A DNA stretch of 64,000 nucleotides. Source: Phaseolus vulgaris. Its lineage: Eukaryota > Streptophyta > Magnoliopsida > Fabales > Fabaceae. The translations under genes were made by a program, and so were the position numbers. The notes beneath the pieces are model-generated. The model saw only the letters and a list, made by a program, of their open reading frames with translations, did not search any database and had not been told where the DNA came from. The stretch is taken from positions 4,807,030 to 4,871,029 of the forward strand of contig NC_023749.2 of NCBI RefSeq assembly GCF_000499845.2. Reading direction: 5' to 3'. Positions within the stretch are counted from its first letter, which is position 1. Each line of letters opens with the position of its first letter. Shown piece by piece: positions 24,890 through 37,444 of the stretch.

Positions 24890-26940
24890 TGTTATAAAAT
24901 ATAGTGAATTAAGTTTAATAAGTTAAAAGAAATAAACTCAATAATATAGAATCGTGATGGTGTGCATTTACCCCTGTTTGCTTTTATGGATGTACTGCTC
25001 ACAGACAAATAAGTAAGGGGATATCAACTATTTGGATCTATAGTTGTGTGGGGAAGAGAGGGAGAGGATATACCTGTGAACAGTAAATATCCTCTCCTCT
25101 CAAAATGAAGAAATGTACGAGGTTAGTTTCTTGAGGTTTTTTGCTTGGTTTTGTAAGGGTAAGAAGAGTTGGGTTGGTTTTTAGAAGTTAGTAGCTGGAA
25201 CTGGAATAACGTTATATGTATAAGGATTGAACCACTCCTGAAGTGGTTCTATTTTATTTATTAATTATTGCCGATAAAAAAAAAGGAAAGTTATGAGAGC
25301 ATCTCTTATTTCCAACTTTACCTTCATTTAAATGTGTCACAGTGCTTCATTAGAATGTATTAGTATTTAATTTTTTTTATTGTACAATGTTTAATATATA
25401 TATATATATGCAATATTTAAAATAAATAAACAAATCATCATAAATTTTAAGAAAGTTTCAAGTTTGTTTAATATTTTATAAAATATAAGTTATATAAATA
25501 ATGATAAACCAGTGTAAAAAAACATAGTTAAATAAAATCTTCCATTTATATATTAGTTATTAGAGTAAAATCAGATTATACCTATTTTTCAAGTTCTAAT
25601 TAGATATTTTATTAAATGTGATTGGATTTAGTTTTGTTTAAAGAAAATAATATACTGTATATAATTAACATTGAAAATATTAACTGGGTTGTATCATGGG
25701 CATCACCAATACTAAACATTTTTTATTTTATTTTATCCTTATTTTTTATTATAAGTTTTTATGAAATTCCTTTTTATGGTTAATTAAGGTATATTTTGCT
25801 GTAGTATTTTTTATATTGCTTTATTGTGAGGTTTTTTAATATTAAAAAATAGTAACTTTCTATTTATATAAAATGTGATTTATTTTCTAATTTTATAGTA
25901 TATGTTTAATATTTAAAGAAATTTGTTGAAGTTTTCTATTTAATTTGTTGTTGTTTTTATATTAATGTATTTCTATGTATAGTTATTATGTTTATGAGTT
26001 ATAATTTATTTATTATGATTTTTTTTTCTATTGTTAATTAGGTTATATTTTGTTTAGTATTTTTTATTTTTCATTACTACAAGGTTTTTAATTTAAAGTA
26101 AGATTTCACACTTTTAAAAAAATTAAAATTCTCTCACAACCATCACATCACTCACAAACTCCTATAAACTTTCTTCAAACATCCAACCTAACATATTCCA
26201 ATCAAAACACCTCCACTTTCTTCACACTTTTCTCACACATCCACTCCCTCAAATCCTCACACATCCTCTCTCCGTAATCCAAACAAATCCTTAAGAACAA
26301 AAATAATAATGATTTATTCAACAATCAGTTATTATTTGCTTAAGAAAACTATTTTAAAGTTTTTTTGAAATATTTTAATGATATAAAAAAATGCGTTTAT
26401 AAAATTTATTTTACAGCAAAAAAAATAGATTATTTCCATTAAAATGATTTTGTGTATATAATTAAGAACAAGTTGAACAATATATTCATAACTAATAAAT
26501 GAATAACCAAAACAGTCTATCCTCGTATTATGTCGGAAAGTTTTATTTTATTTTTCAAAAAATTCATAAGTTGCTTCAGTATAATGTCACATTTTTAAGA
26601 TAATTATTTTTTTTAATATTTTTTAATTTGTTATTTAATACATTAAATAATAATAAAATTAGTAAATTATCATCTTTTGGGTTGATTGGTGCACCCTACA
26701 TTTTTTTAGGTTGTCCTTCATTAAATATGTAAGTTTCAAAAAGAATTCTTTGATTCTGAGAATGAAAATCTGAAATTAGAAAAAATACATAGGTTATTGT
26801 GTTTCAGAAATAAAAATTCAAAAATTAAAATATCGTTTCGTAAAATCAATTTCAAAATAAAAAATATATATTCTAAAAAAAGTTCTCGAAAAGGAAAGGT
26901 TCAAATTTGATAAGGTCCATAAAGTAATTGTGAAAGTTCA
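23969..26940. other. 3' UTR of EFR3-like gene and AT-rich spacer
   Basis: The first ~300 bp after the stop are probably 3' UTR. The remainder is AT-rich with (TA)n runs at 24848-24884 and 25393-25409 and a strongly strand-biased pyrimidine-rich block at about 26125-26290. No gene, RNA or bounded element is supported. Confidence 0.6.
24848..24884. repeat. (TA)n microsatellite
   Basis: About 18 TA dinucleotides without interruption. Confidence 0.95.
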
Positions 26941-26963
26941 TATGTTTAAGAAAATGTTTGGAC

Positions 26964-27081
26964 TTTTTTCTTCTGGAGCGGCCCAATTATAAATACCGGT
27001 TTGGTAGTTTCTTCCTGCACTTCTACATTTTTCTTCCTGCACCCCTACATTTTTCTTCTGGAGCAGCCCAATTACTGGGCG
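26964..27081 (+). promoter_or_regulatory. Repeat-built core promoter of the BRAT1-like gene with TATA box and site II motifs
   Basis: TTTTTCTTCTGGAGC followed by RGCCCAATTA occurs twice (26965-26989 and 27050-27073). Between them TTTCTTCCTGCACYYCTACAT is itself repeated. Each outer copy contains a site II element on the minus strand (TGGGCC, TGGGCT). A TATA box, TATAAATA, is at 26989-26996. Site II elements are common in promoters of plant growth and housekeeping genes (known); their use here is inferred. Confidence 0.55.
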
Positions 27082-27272
27082 GGTCATTTGCAACGGATCA
27101 ACCCGGATCTGGTTTTACAGTAAACAAATACTTGGCGTTTGGTTTGGAGCTAAGTGCGAATGGAGAGAGGACAGAAAAATACACACAATAGAGAAAGAGG
27201 AGGAACAGGGAGAAAGGGTTTTTGACTCTGAAACTCTAAGTTATGCTTTTCATGCTTCTGCAACCTTCGTCT

Positions 27273-27281
27273 AAACCCTAA
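27273..27281 (+). promoter_or_regulatory. Telo-box (AAACCCTAA) in the 5' leader of the BRAT1-like gene
   Basis: AAACCCTAA lies 28 bp before the donor of the 5' UTR intron and downstream of the site II motifs. The telo-box plus site II pairing is typical of cycling-cell plant genes. Confidence 0.55.
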
Positions 27282-27308
27282 CCTATTACATTTATTCCCT
27301 GCGATCAG

Positions 27309-27943
27309 GTGTGCCCTTGATTCTTCTCTGATATTCACTTTTATTCTGTGTCTAATCCTTACTACACTCTCCTCACTCGAGTTCTTTACACTCAACTTCA
27401 CTGATTTTTTTTTTCGTGGATTTTGGGTTATCTGGGTTCTTCTTGTTTGTTTGATGCAATGTTTTTTTCCTTTTATTTATTATTTTGTATGTTTCTTTGT
27501 ATTTTTAACAATAAATGCTGTGTTTATTTCGAGGTTAGTTTGAGAATTGCAGGTTAGGACCTGAAGCTTATAAACATGTTGACCCTTTGCATCTCATTTT
27601 GAAAATGGTGTTTCTGACTTTAGGTGCAAATTTCCTGTCTTAACTACTATGTTGACTAACTTTGTCTATTGATGTAAAAAAATCATTTTGAACGTTTTAA
27701 TTTCTTTGGGTGGTTTTTTTGCATCTTCAACATATTCTAGACTTCTCAAAGTCTCACATAACAATGTTAATATTATGATTCTTAAACAAGTATTTAAATT
27801 TTTATGCATGTAATTGGAAAAGGATTTGATATGAAGCTGTGGTGAAATCTTCTAGTTATAATTATCTTGGTATGAGATGTTTGTACATCTGTCTCTTTGA
27901 AAAAAAAAAATTTAAGTGCTGTAGATTTTGCTGATTTCTGCAG
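27309..27943 (+). other. Probable 5' UTR intron of the BRAT1-like gene
   Basis: A donor (GATCAG/GTGTGC) at 27309 and a good acceptor (TGATTTCTGCAG) ending at 27943 flank a T-rich stretch. Splicing would join the leader to the exon containing the ATG at 28006. Inferred from splice signals only. Confidence 0.5.
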
Positions 27944-28005
27944 GTGTTGCTGGCTGAGATATGCTGATTATGTGAATTTTTATTTGTAAAATTTAGCATT
28001 GCTTC

Positions 28006-31000
28006 ATGTATCCCAAACGGTCAGGCCAAGATGGCCCTGATTCGAGACAAGTGCGCTCAAGTGACAGGATCAAGACGAGGCCAAACATTTATGGCCGACC
28101 ATACTTGTTTTACAACCAAAATCTTAGGCGCACTAGGAAAAACAAGAACAAGACAAGGACTGCAGCTTCTCAGATTGCCAAAATGTTGCGTCCAGGAATT
28201 CGGAAGTCACAAGATTCTAATACTAATGTAAGTGTCTGTATACCAAATAAGTTACAGAAGCAAAATTCCTAATGGGGATGGCTTTTTATTGTTTAAATTG
28301 CATAGGTTTTGTATCACTCAAATTGTCATGATACGGTCAATAAAATTCTCCTGCCCCTTCTAACTCAGTACGTGGAAATATGAACATATCTATGAAATTA
28401 TCATAGTTGTTTGGTTTGAGAATTGAGAAAACATTTTCTCTCATCTCTTTGTTTCCTGTTTCTAAAAGTTTATATTGGGAAATAGTGAAAATAATAAACA
28501 ATAAAAAACTGCTTATATTATTTCCTGTATGAACTTTAGAAAAGAAACAAAAGGAAAACTAGATTGCATATCTCTTATTAACAGTGAAAGCAGAAAATGC
28601 CAAACAACCCCTAATGGCATTTGCTATTTTATTGTTATTTTTCACCTTTTCTTAAGTATTTATTTTCCTTTTGTCAATTTAATTTTTTTAATAAAAGATT
28701 TAAAGTTGATTGACCCAACTCTGAAAGAAGTATCAATATCTTGAAGCAAGGTTCTATTATATTACCTCTTCATGGCTTAGAATTTTGCATCCAGTTTCTG
28801 TTTTTCACCATACCAGGTTTCAATGTTTCTTAAAACTTGTCTTCCCTGATTTTTTGGAAACCCTAATGATAGAATCATGGAGGAGCTGATAAAGTTGCTT
28901 TATCATAATACTGCTTTGTGCTTTCCATTGTTATTTTTTACTTGACTGTGATCTTTGAATCCAACTGCATCTTTTCTATGTAAATCCTCATTCTGTTTAG
29001 TTGATTTATCGTCCTCTAGTTTGAAATGTTTCTCTGTCTGTCTCTCTCTTTCAAAGGTCCTCTATCTAAATGTCAAGACTTTTTTGTGGACGATGGAATT
29101 TGATATAATTAGCACAAATGGTTTGTATACTGATGTGTGTGTATATGTACCAATGCTTCATAAGGCTCATTCTCTTGATGTTTATGTTGTGTTTTTAGAA
29201 TTTAAGGACAAATTACTATCTTTTCTCCTCTCATGAAATTAAGATAAGGCTTTAGACAATTGTATCAATAATTTCCTTCTTAGCACTTATTTTAGGATGG
29301 TGTTGTGTCTTTGTTCGTCCCTGTTTGTTTTTTTTAAAAGAATTATATCCAAACACACAAACATTTGTTTGCTCAGAGTAGACACTATTAATTAGTTGTA
29401 TTTGTATACTATTTTTTTCAAAAAGGTTTACCTCTTAAATGTACTGGAAACGTGTTGGTTCTGACTTCGTACTCCTTTGTGGCCTATTATTAGCAAAATT
29501 TAGCATGGGGCCGAGAGAACCCAGCAATAGCTTTGTCTAAAATTCCTGCATCATATTTTTAAGTTTACTGCAGACTAGTTGTACTTATAGAAATAACTGC
29601 TCTGAACTGTCCATTTTAATATAGAACTACTCAAACATAACAAGTGTGATACCAACAATTGGTCATAGCATCCAAGCACTAAATTACTAATTATTTATGT
29701 ATAAAATTCTAGACATAATAGTTTCTTCCAATCCTCTGTTGTCTTCACTGATAACCTTAACAAATGCTCAACTTTAGCAACCAAGTTTGATTGATGAATA
29801 ATCAGATACCTTAACTTCATCAATCTCTGGTCTCCGCTTTTCTCCCTGTTTCTTTGTTTTGGCTTCTTTTGAGATATTTTTGACAAACGCAATTGATTGT
29901 TTTTTATGAATGGGTGTCATTAAAAAGGACTGAAGGGTGTGAACTTAGTAGGTAGTGATGGATTTTATTGTTTTTCTAATATTGGACTCTGTATTTTATT
30001 CCACCTATTGCTCTGAATCATGTCATTCTCTGAATTTGATTAGATGCTTATTATAATTCATCAGTATTAGATGGGATGTATCTAAATCCTCTGGTTGTTT
30101 TATCTGTACTTCTCTTAGTCTGGCTCTGCCAACCTTCGACGTTCAACAAGGAAGAGAAGGCTTAATGTAAATCTTGAAGATTTTACAGACAGCTCTGGAG
30201 CTGAAGATGAAGACTTAATGGTGAGGTTTTATAGCATTGAATATAAAATTTTGTGTGATAAACTTGAATTTGCTATAATTTGGGCTGAAGGTATGTGGCT
30301 ATGTTCCAGAGACCTGCATATCCGTTGTTGAGAAACCGGATTAAAAATAGAGTCAAACAGGATGGATTGATGTCTTCCAAGCGCAAAAGAGCAGCAGAGA
30401 CTAAACCAACACCTCGACGTGAAGGTTTACGGCCTCGTCGTTCAAAGGGTGCTGTGATAGAACGATTAATTTCTGAATCAGATGACGAGCAAGACCTTTC
30501 AGAGGAAAAGGTTGATCAAGATGAAACAGAAAATGGAAATGATGTCGAGGACAATGATGCAGATGATGGCCAAAATGAGATTGAGGGGGACGTTGAGGGT
30601 GAAGATGAAGGTGAGGATGAAGGTGATGAAGATGGTGATGATGAAGAGGGTGAAGAAGAGCAGGATGGAAGAAGGCGCTATGATCTTCGGAATCGTTCAG
30701 ATGTCCGGAGGTTCTCTATGGAGGAAAGAAAGGCTCGGCCTAGGTCTCCTCGTAGAGTGTTACATCAAGGTATGGGAACTAAGGTCAGCAGGGATGTAAG
30801 GAAAGGTGGATCACGAGTTCATAAGCGTCATCGTTTAGCAAGGCCTGAAGATTCTGATGACTCACTTCTTGTGGATGAGCTGGACCAAGGCCCAGCTATT
30901 TCATGGGGGCGAGGTGGTAACAGATCTGGTCCACCTTGGCTTTTTGGAGGCCTAGACATGCATGGAACAACAGCTTTCGGATTAAATCTTGCTTCATCAG

Positions 31001-34000
31001 GTTGGGGTCATCAGGGTGATGCTTTGGCTACTCTTACATCAGGGATTCAAACTGCTGGACCAAGCTCTAAGGGTGGGGCAGATATCCAACCCTTACAGGT
31101 TGATGATAGTGTTAGTTTTGAAGATATAGGTGGGCTGTCTGAATACATTGATGCTCTAAAGGAAATGGTTTTCTTTCCATTATTATATCCAGATTTTTTT
31201 GCAAGTTATCACATAACTCCACCTAGGGGGGTGTTGTTGTGTGGGCCCCCTGGCACAGGGAAAACATTAATTGCAAGGGCTTTGGCTTGTGCTGCTTCAA
31301 AAGCTGGCCAAAAGGTTAGCTTTTACATGCGCAAAGGAGCAGATGTGCTAAGCAAGTGGGTTGGTGAGGCTGAAAGACAATTGAAACTACTCTTTGAGGA
31401 AGCACAAAGGAATCAACCATCTATTATCTTCTTTGATGAAATAGATGGACTTGCGCCTGTGAGGTCTAGCAAGCAAGAACAAATTCACAATTCAATTGTG
31501 TCCACTTTGCTTGCTTTGATGGATGGTCTTGACTCTCGTGGGCAAGTTGTTTTAATTGGTGCTACCAACAGGATTGATGCTATTGATGGAGCTTTACGAC
31601 GCCCTGGCAGATTTGATCGTGAGTTTACTTTTTCCTTACCTGGTTGTGAGGCACGTGCTGAGATATTAGACATTCATACTCGTAAGTGGAAGGATCCTCC
31701 TCCAAATGAGCTGAAAAAGGAACTTGCAGCTAGTTGTGTAGGTTACTGTGGTGCTGATCTGAAAGCACTTTGTACTGAAGCTGCCATCCATGCATTTCGT
31801 CAAAAGTATCCACAAGTTTATACAAGTGATGACAAATTTGTTATAGATGTTGATTCTGTCAAGGTAGAAAAGACTCATTTTATTGAAGCGATGTCTACTA
31901 TTACTCCTGCTGCTCATAGGGGAGCCATTGTGCACTCTAGGCCATTGTCTCTAGTAGTTCAACCATGTCTCCAGCGACATTTAGAGAAAGCTATGAGTGT
32001 TATATCTGATATTTTCCCTCCAGCTTCTATTGCATCAGAGTTGACTAAACTTTCAATGCTTTCCTACGGGTCTGCAATTCCACTTGTGTATCGACCTAGG
32101 CTTCTACTTTGTGGTGGTGAAGGTACAGGGCTGGTAATTATCTTGGAACCTTCTATTATTATTGAAAAATTATTCATTACAGCAACTTAATATTGAATAT
32201 ACTTACTGCTCTAGTTTAACAGGATCATCTTGGCCCTGCGGTTTTACATGAGCTGGAAAAGTTTCCTGTACATTCATTAGGACTCCCATCTCTTCTGTCA
32301 GATCCCAGTGCAAAGACACCAGAAGAGGCATTAGTACATATATTTAGTGAAGCTAGAAGAACAACACCATCGATTCTCTATTTACCACAGTTTGATGTTT
32401 GGTGGGAAACTGTGAGTATATCTTGGTTACCTTTAATTATATATGCTAAATGAACTTATTTGAATGCCCCAAATTTGCGTTTCATTTCTGTCAGGTTTGC
32501 TTATATTAAATTACTGTTTTTAATATGATCTGAGCATGATTGTTTTAAATTATCCTGCAGTCTCATGAGCAGCTCAGGGCTGTCCTCCTGACTTTGCTGG
32601 AAGAATTACCATCTGATCTGCCTATCTTACTGCTTGGTACATCATCAGTTGCACTTGCTGAACTTGAGGAAGTGCCTACTTCAGTTTTCCCTCAGCGCAC
32701 AATGTATGCATGATATAATTTACTGCAAGTTTTTTTTTTAGTTCCAAGGCAAAGAAAGTGGCTTTTTTCTTTATACCAGTACTATGTATGCAATTATATC
32801 ATTATAAATGGATGGTTTTGTATGGGGAAAATTAGTCTTGGAATTCAATCAGACTTGCACTTTTTATGAGAGATGTATCTTAAAGCTTTTTGATGTAGAA
32901 CTAGTGTTTTCTGAATCTTTTCTATATCAAAGTTTGTTGTTTGTAACATGTCTAAAAATTACAAAGGAAAAAAAGAGTTAGAAGTATTCATCACCTTAAT
33001 TTTTATGTATCACTTCTATTAATCTAATGTATTTCAGAGATTCATGATTAAGTGGGTAGAAATATCAGCATTGCAATTACTACAAGTCTCATTTATAAGC
33101 AACAAAAATAAGCAAATTTGTATTACTTCTAAGTTCTACTTCATTTAATGATATTTTTCCTAAAATATTTTAACTTTAGTTAACTTTACAACAAAGGCAT
33201 TTTAATAAGAATATTAAGGGATTTGGAAATTTTAATCCATTTAACTGATTTCCTTAGTTTGTTTGAATTCGGATTTAGGTTGCTTAATAATTAGAAGGGA
33301 GGTAGTATAACATTTACCGCCAGTATTCAGTGCCGTATTTCCTTATCGAAGTCTTTGTAGTTAGTTTTCCCACAACTAGTTGAATAACTGTAGGTTTGTT
33401 CAAATGCTAAGGTTGAAAATTTTGAATAATATTTTTTTCTTTGAATCTGAAAATACTCTCCATGCCTCCATTCACCCTCTTTCTCTTTGGAACAGTTATG
33501 AAGTGAATATGCCATGTGCCAAAGATAGGACTTTGTTTTTCAATCTTTTGATAGAAGCTGCTATGTCAATATTGTTGGAGGGAATCAACAAGAAGTCACA
33601 AGATACAGGATACCTCCCTGAACTTCCTAAGGCGCCAAAATTGGCTAGTGGTCCAAAAGTATCTGAGCTAAAAGCAAAGGTGGAAGCTGAGCAACATGCA
33701 CTCCGTAGGTTACGAATGTGCCTTAGAGATATTTGCAACCGGTATGTCAACCTATACTTTATGTACAGTTGTTGGTTTCGTATGATTAATTAATGCCTTT
33801 AATTAACTGTATGGATCCTCTCAATATGTATATATTTTTGTCCCTATTACAGGATACTGTATGACAAAAGATTTAATGCCTTCCATTGTCCAGTGTCCGA
33901 CGAAGATGCACCAAATTATCGGTCAATTATACAGAACCCAATGGACATGGCTACCATCTTGCAGCATGTTGATAATGGCCAATATATTACATGTGCTGCA

Positions 34001-35157
34001 TTCATGCAGGATATCAATCTTATTGTATCCAATGCAAAGGCACGTATTTGGCCTTAAAGGCTTTTTTTTTGTGTGGGTGGGGGGCAGTTGGGCATTGGGC
34101 TAAATATATTGAAAACACTTCATACACTAATACTATTATTCAAAGCATGTCTTAAGTTTGGTTCTTCTTCTGCAACTCAGGCCTACAACGGAGAGGACTA
34201 CAATGGTGCTAGGATTGTCAGTAGAGCTTGTGAGCTCCGTGATGCGGTGCATGAACTTTCTCAAGTTTTACATCTTGATGTTGACTTCTGTCAAGCAAGT
34301 GCTCCTGCGTAACTTATTCTTTTTTTTTTCTGACTTCTTCAGGTGCATGGAATGCTCTCACAGATGGATCCAGCACTGGCAGCATATTGTGACAAGATTG
34401 CTAGCGAAGGTGGCCCAGTTCAGTTGTCTGATGAACTAGAGGATTCTACATTCCCTGCTTCTCCTGTTGTGGGTATTGGTACTAGAATGAGTGCTCGACT
34501 TCGTCATGTCCAACCAGCGGTAAACGTGGATCAGAGTTATGAGGCATTGAAGCGAACCAAGAAGATCACCGAAGTGCATGCAGGTATGAGGCATGATTGT
34601 CGTGAATAGGGAGGCATCTTTAGAAGTTGTGGATTCTCTATACTAACTTCAAGTCCTTGCTTTTCACGCACATAAAACAAATATTATCTGTGTTGTTTGG
34701 TTTCAAATTAGTTTCTTGTTCTCTTGTTTTCATATACCTGTAAACTTCAGTTCAAATACTGATTTTAATGTTCATTCAAATTGGGTTGATAGCAGAAGAC
34801 AAGTCACAAGATTCTGTACTGCCAAAGTCCTTCCAGGAGCATCAACCTGATGACACAGATGCTAAAAGCCTCGAAAGTATGTCAATGGAAGGAAACATGC
34901 ATGAAACTGACCCTGCTGATGGCAACAGTTCTGAGGACGTCACAGTGCTAGATGATGAATTTTCAAGAGAAGTGGAGTCTGTCAAGGAACGTTTTGTAAA
35001 GCGTAGTGAAAATTTCAGCATTCCACAACTTGAAAGGCTTTACACGAGAATTATGAAGGGCGTGTTTGAAACCAAAAATAAAAGAGTGAATGGGGATCTT
35101 AAGTCTTCAGTTTTGAAGTTTTTGTTGAATTTTTTGGAGGATGATGCAAATTTCTAA
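28006..35157 (+). CDS. BRAT1: ATAD2/BRAT1-type AAA-ATPase with bromodomain
   Basis: Chromatin-bound ATPase that recognises acetyl-lysine; the Arabidopsis relative (At1g05910, BRAT1) opposes transcriptional silencing (family knowledge). Ten exons give 1194 residues: 28006-28227, 30119-30220, 30310-32133, 32223-32411, 32561-32703, 33496-33741, 33853-34039, 34181-34246, 34343-34583 and 34793-35157. The N-terminal region is basic; an Asp/Glu-rich tract follows at about 165-230. The first AAA domain has Walker A GPPGTGKT (420-427), Walker B IIFFDEID (480-487) and Arg-finger region RRPGRFDREF (from 538). The second AAA module is degenerate (CGGEGTGLDHLGP, no Walker Lys). The bromodomain spans about 890-1000 with NPMDM and Tyr973-Asn974, the Asn that normally contacts acetyl-lysine. 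Intron 7 starts with GC. The first coding intron is 1.9 kb. The acceptor of exon 3 (TTCCAG/AGACCT) is the least certain junction. Confidence 0.94.
30480..30670 (+). repeat. GAT/GAA-rich coding tract (acidic stretch) in the BRAT1-like gene
   Basis: Codons GAT, GAA, GAG and GGT alternate to encode the acidic EGEDEGEDEGDEDGDD-type tract. Such tracts precede the AAA domain in ATAD2 relatives. It is length-variable by nature. Confidence 0.8.
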
Positions 35158-35655
35158 CTACTGTAATTTCCTTCTTTCTCAATGATTAAAAAGAAAGAAT
35201 TTTACTGTAAAGTCGGGATTTTTTTAATTTAGTGTCATTTGATTGAGTACATAAGTTTCTTTCATCTCCATCTCCTTGAAAGCCACAATTGTCAAACGCA
35301 AACGTATATACAGGATATTAGGATTATATATTTATGCCAACAGCATGTTAAGCATTATGGTCTAAATCTTAAAAAAGATTAGTTAATGTTATAAAATGAA
35401 AGAAGTTTATAAATTGATATAGAACTAAATTTTAAAATACTTTATAAAAATATAGATTGAAATTAATAAAACTGTCAAATTAAAATGAAGAAAATCATTA
35501 TAAATTAAAAGAAAATATATTTATAACATATTACAATTATTTCATAAAATATAAAAATTTAAATTATTTTATTTTATTCTACCTATTGGTTTAATATTTT
35601 TTATTTTATTGTAATATAAAAATACATGTTAAAAAATTATAAATTAAAATCGATG

Positions 35656-35711
<56 letters not shown>

Positions 35712-37444
35712 CATTTGGTCAGTCAATTTATCATCCCAAGTTTTAGTTTATAGAGACATTATAAGGATAAAAGAATGAAATGGCATGTGCAAATTGGTTT
35801 CCTTCCCAAATCTCACCGTTATAAATATGATACAAAAATGACGTGAAAACAATAAGAGTTTCCTTTTCATCTGAGCAAAAGTTTCCTTCAAACAATACAT
35901 CTCCTTTCAGATTAATAGACTTTTTTTTCTCCATGAAAAGAAACAAAAGAGTCAGGTACGTTATTTTTTATAGGTAAATTCCCCCTCATCTTCGTAACTT
36001 AAATCCACCTTTATTTTTAATTCTAAGTACGGTTGAAAATATAATATTTTCTTTATTTTCAATGATAATGGTTGTTTATGATGATTGATGATGAAAGTTT
36101 GTGATTAAGATAAGTTTTTGTGGTGTTTTTGACAGTGGTTGTATTTTAGTTCTCTTATTTTTTTATTTTTTATGAAGTCCCAAAACTCAGAAAAAATACT
36201 AACCAGATATAAAATGAAGTACAAAATTCAAATAAAAAAAATTATCTTTACAATAAAAAATATCGAATACAAAGAATCTTTTGTCAATTCTCTCATGCTC
36301 AAACAATGAAAGTGAGTTCTGGCTGCAGTGAAGAACAGATGTCCTGCGGACTGAAATGAAAAGAAGGTATGGAATATGAGATTATTTGAAAATTTGAAAT
36401 TATACTTCATTTAGAACTATTTAAAAAAATTAAAAATAACATTTTATATTTAATATGGAAGTGAAGGGGTAGAGGTGAGGAAGAATTTGTCTTTTTTTAA
36501 TTGCTTATTTTCTTGCTCCTTTTTGTTATTTTGTTTACTTCTCACAAAAAAAACTCATATTATTTGAACAACAAATCTTACATAGTAAAAGAACAATTAG
36601 GAGGTGCTAAAAAAATATGAAATATATTTAATAATGTAATAAAGACAAAAATATTATATTAATTGTATGAATAACACAACAGAACAAATTGCACAATAAA
36701 ATTTCATACTATTTAGTAATAATCTGATAACTTACGGTAATCTTGAACTTTTTTTCATAAGAGTGACAATATTTTAGCATTTCATGCGAATTTGATGATA
36801 TATATTTGAAGTAATATGTTTTACATCCTATTAGTTGGAATATAGGTCAAAGAAGGTATATGTTTTTATTTTCTATCAAATTATTTTGTTTTAAACTGAG
36901 ATAGGAAAAGACTACATCACAAGGTAAAACTCTACTCTGAGAATCATTGGATAACAACACATACATAATCACACAAATGATCCAATCTTGTTTATTTACC
37001 TGTTTGTAATGAAGGTCATAATCATCAATTCATTTAAAAAAAGTTGCTTACTAAAAAAACACCTCAAACAGCTCTTATATCAAATTAAAATCCAAAAAAC
37101 ATCACTAAAATATTGAACACCTTGACTTCCTAGTTTTGGAAGGATATACAAAGGTAAGATGTCGCACAAACTAACTTACCAACTATGTAGAAAAGAAAGA
37201 GGTGAGGGGAAAGTTGAAATACTAAACAAAAAAATAGTTGACTAGAGTTAACTACATATCATATCATTTGTGTTAAAAGCAAGGTCCCAAAACAAAGAAA
37301 GAGATTTAAAAAGTGAAGTAATTTTAACTAGATTGAATAAAAATGATCAAAGACTGACAAGATATTTTGTCAGATTGTTATTGATGTAATTCTAGAGAAG
37401 ACTAATAACCACAAGGGAAATATGTCATATCTAAGCTTCCGGTA
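35158..37444. other. Convergent intergenic spacer
   Basis: Lies between the 3' ends of the BRAT1-like gene and the minus-strand dsRBD gene, so it holds both 3' UTRs. It is AT-rich, with a long (TA)n run at 35660-35711. No further gene is visible. Confidence 0.65.
35660..35711. repeat. (TA)n microsatellite, longest in the window
   Basis: About 26 uninterrupted TA dinucleotides. Confidence 0.95.

Noticed and set aside
28529..29236. Small open frames in the first coding intron of the BRAT1-like gene
   Set aside because: They lack splice or promoter context and conserved motifs, and lie inside a well-supported intron.
30482..30799. Met- and Lys-rich open frame on the plus strand
   Set aside because: It is the +1 reading of the GAT/GAA-rich acidic tract of the BRAT1-like protein; low complexity explains its openness.
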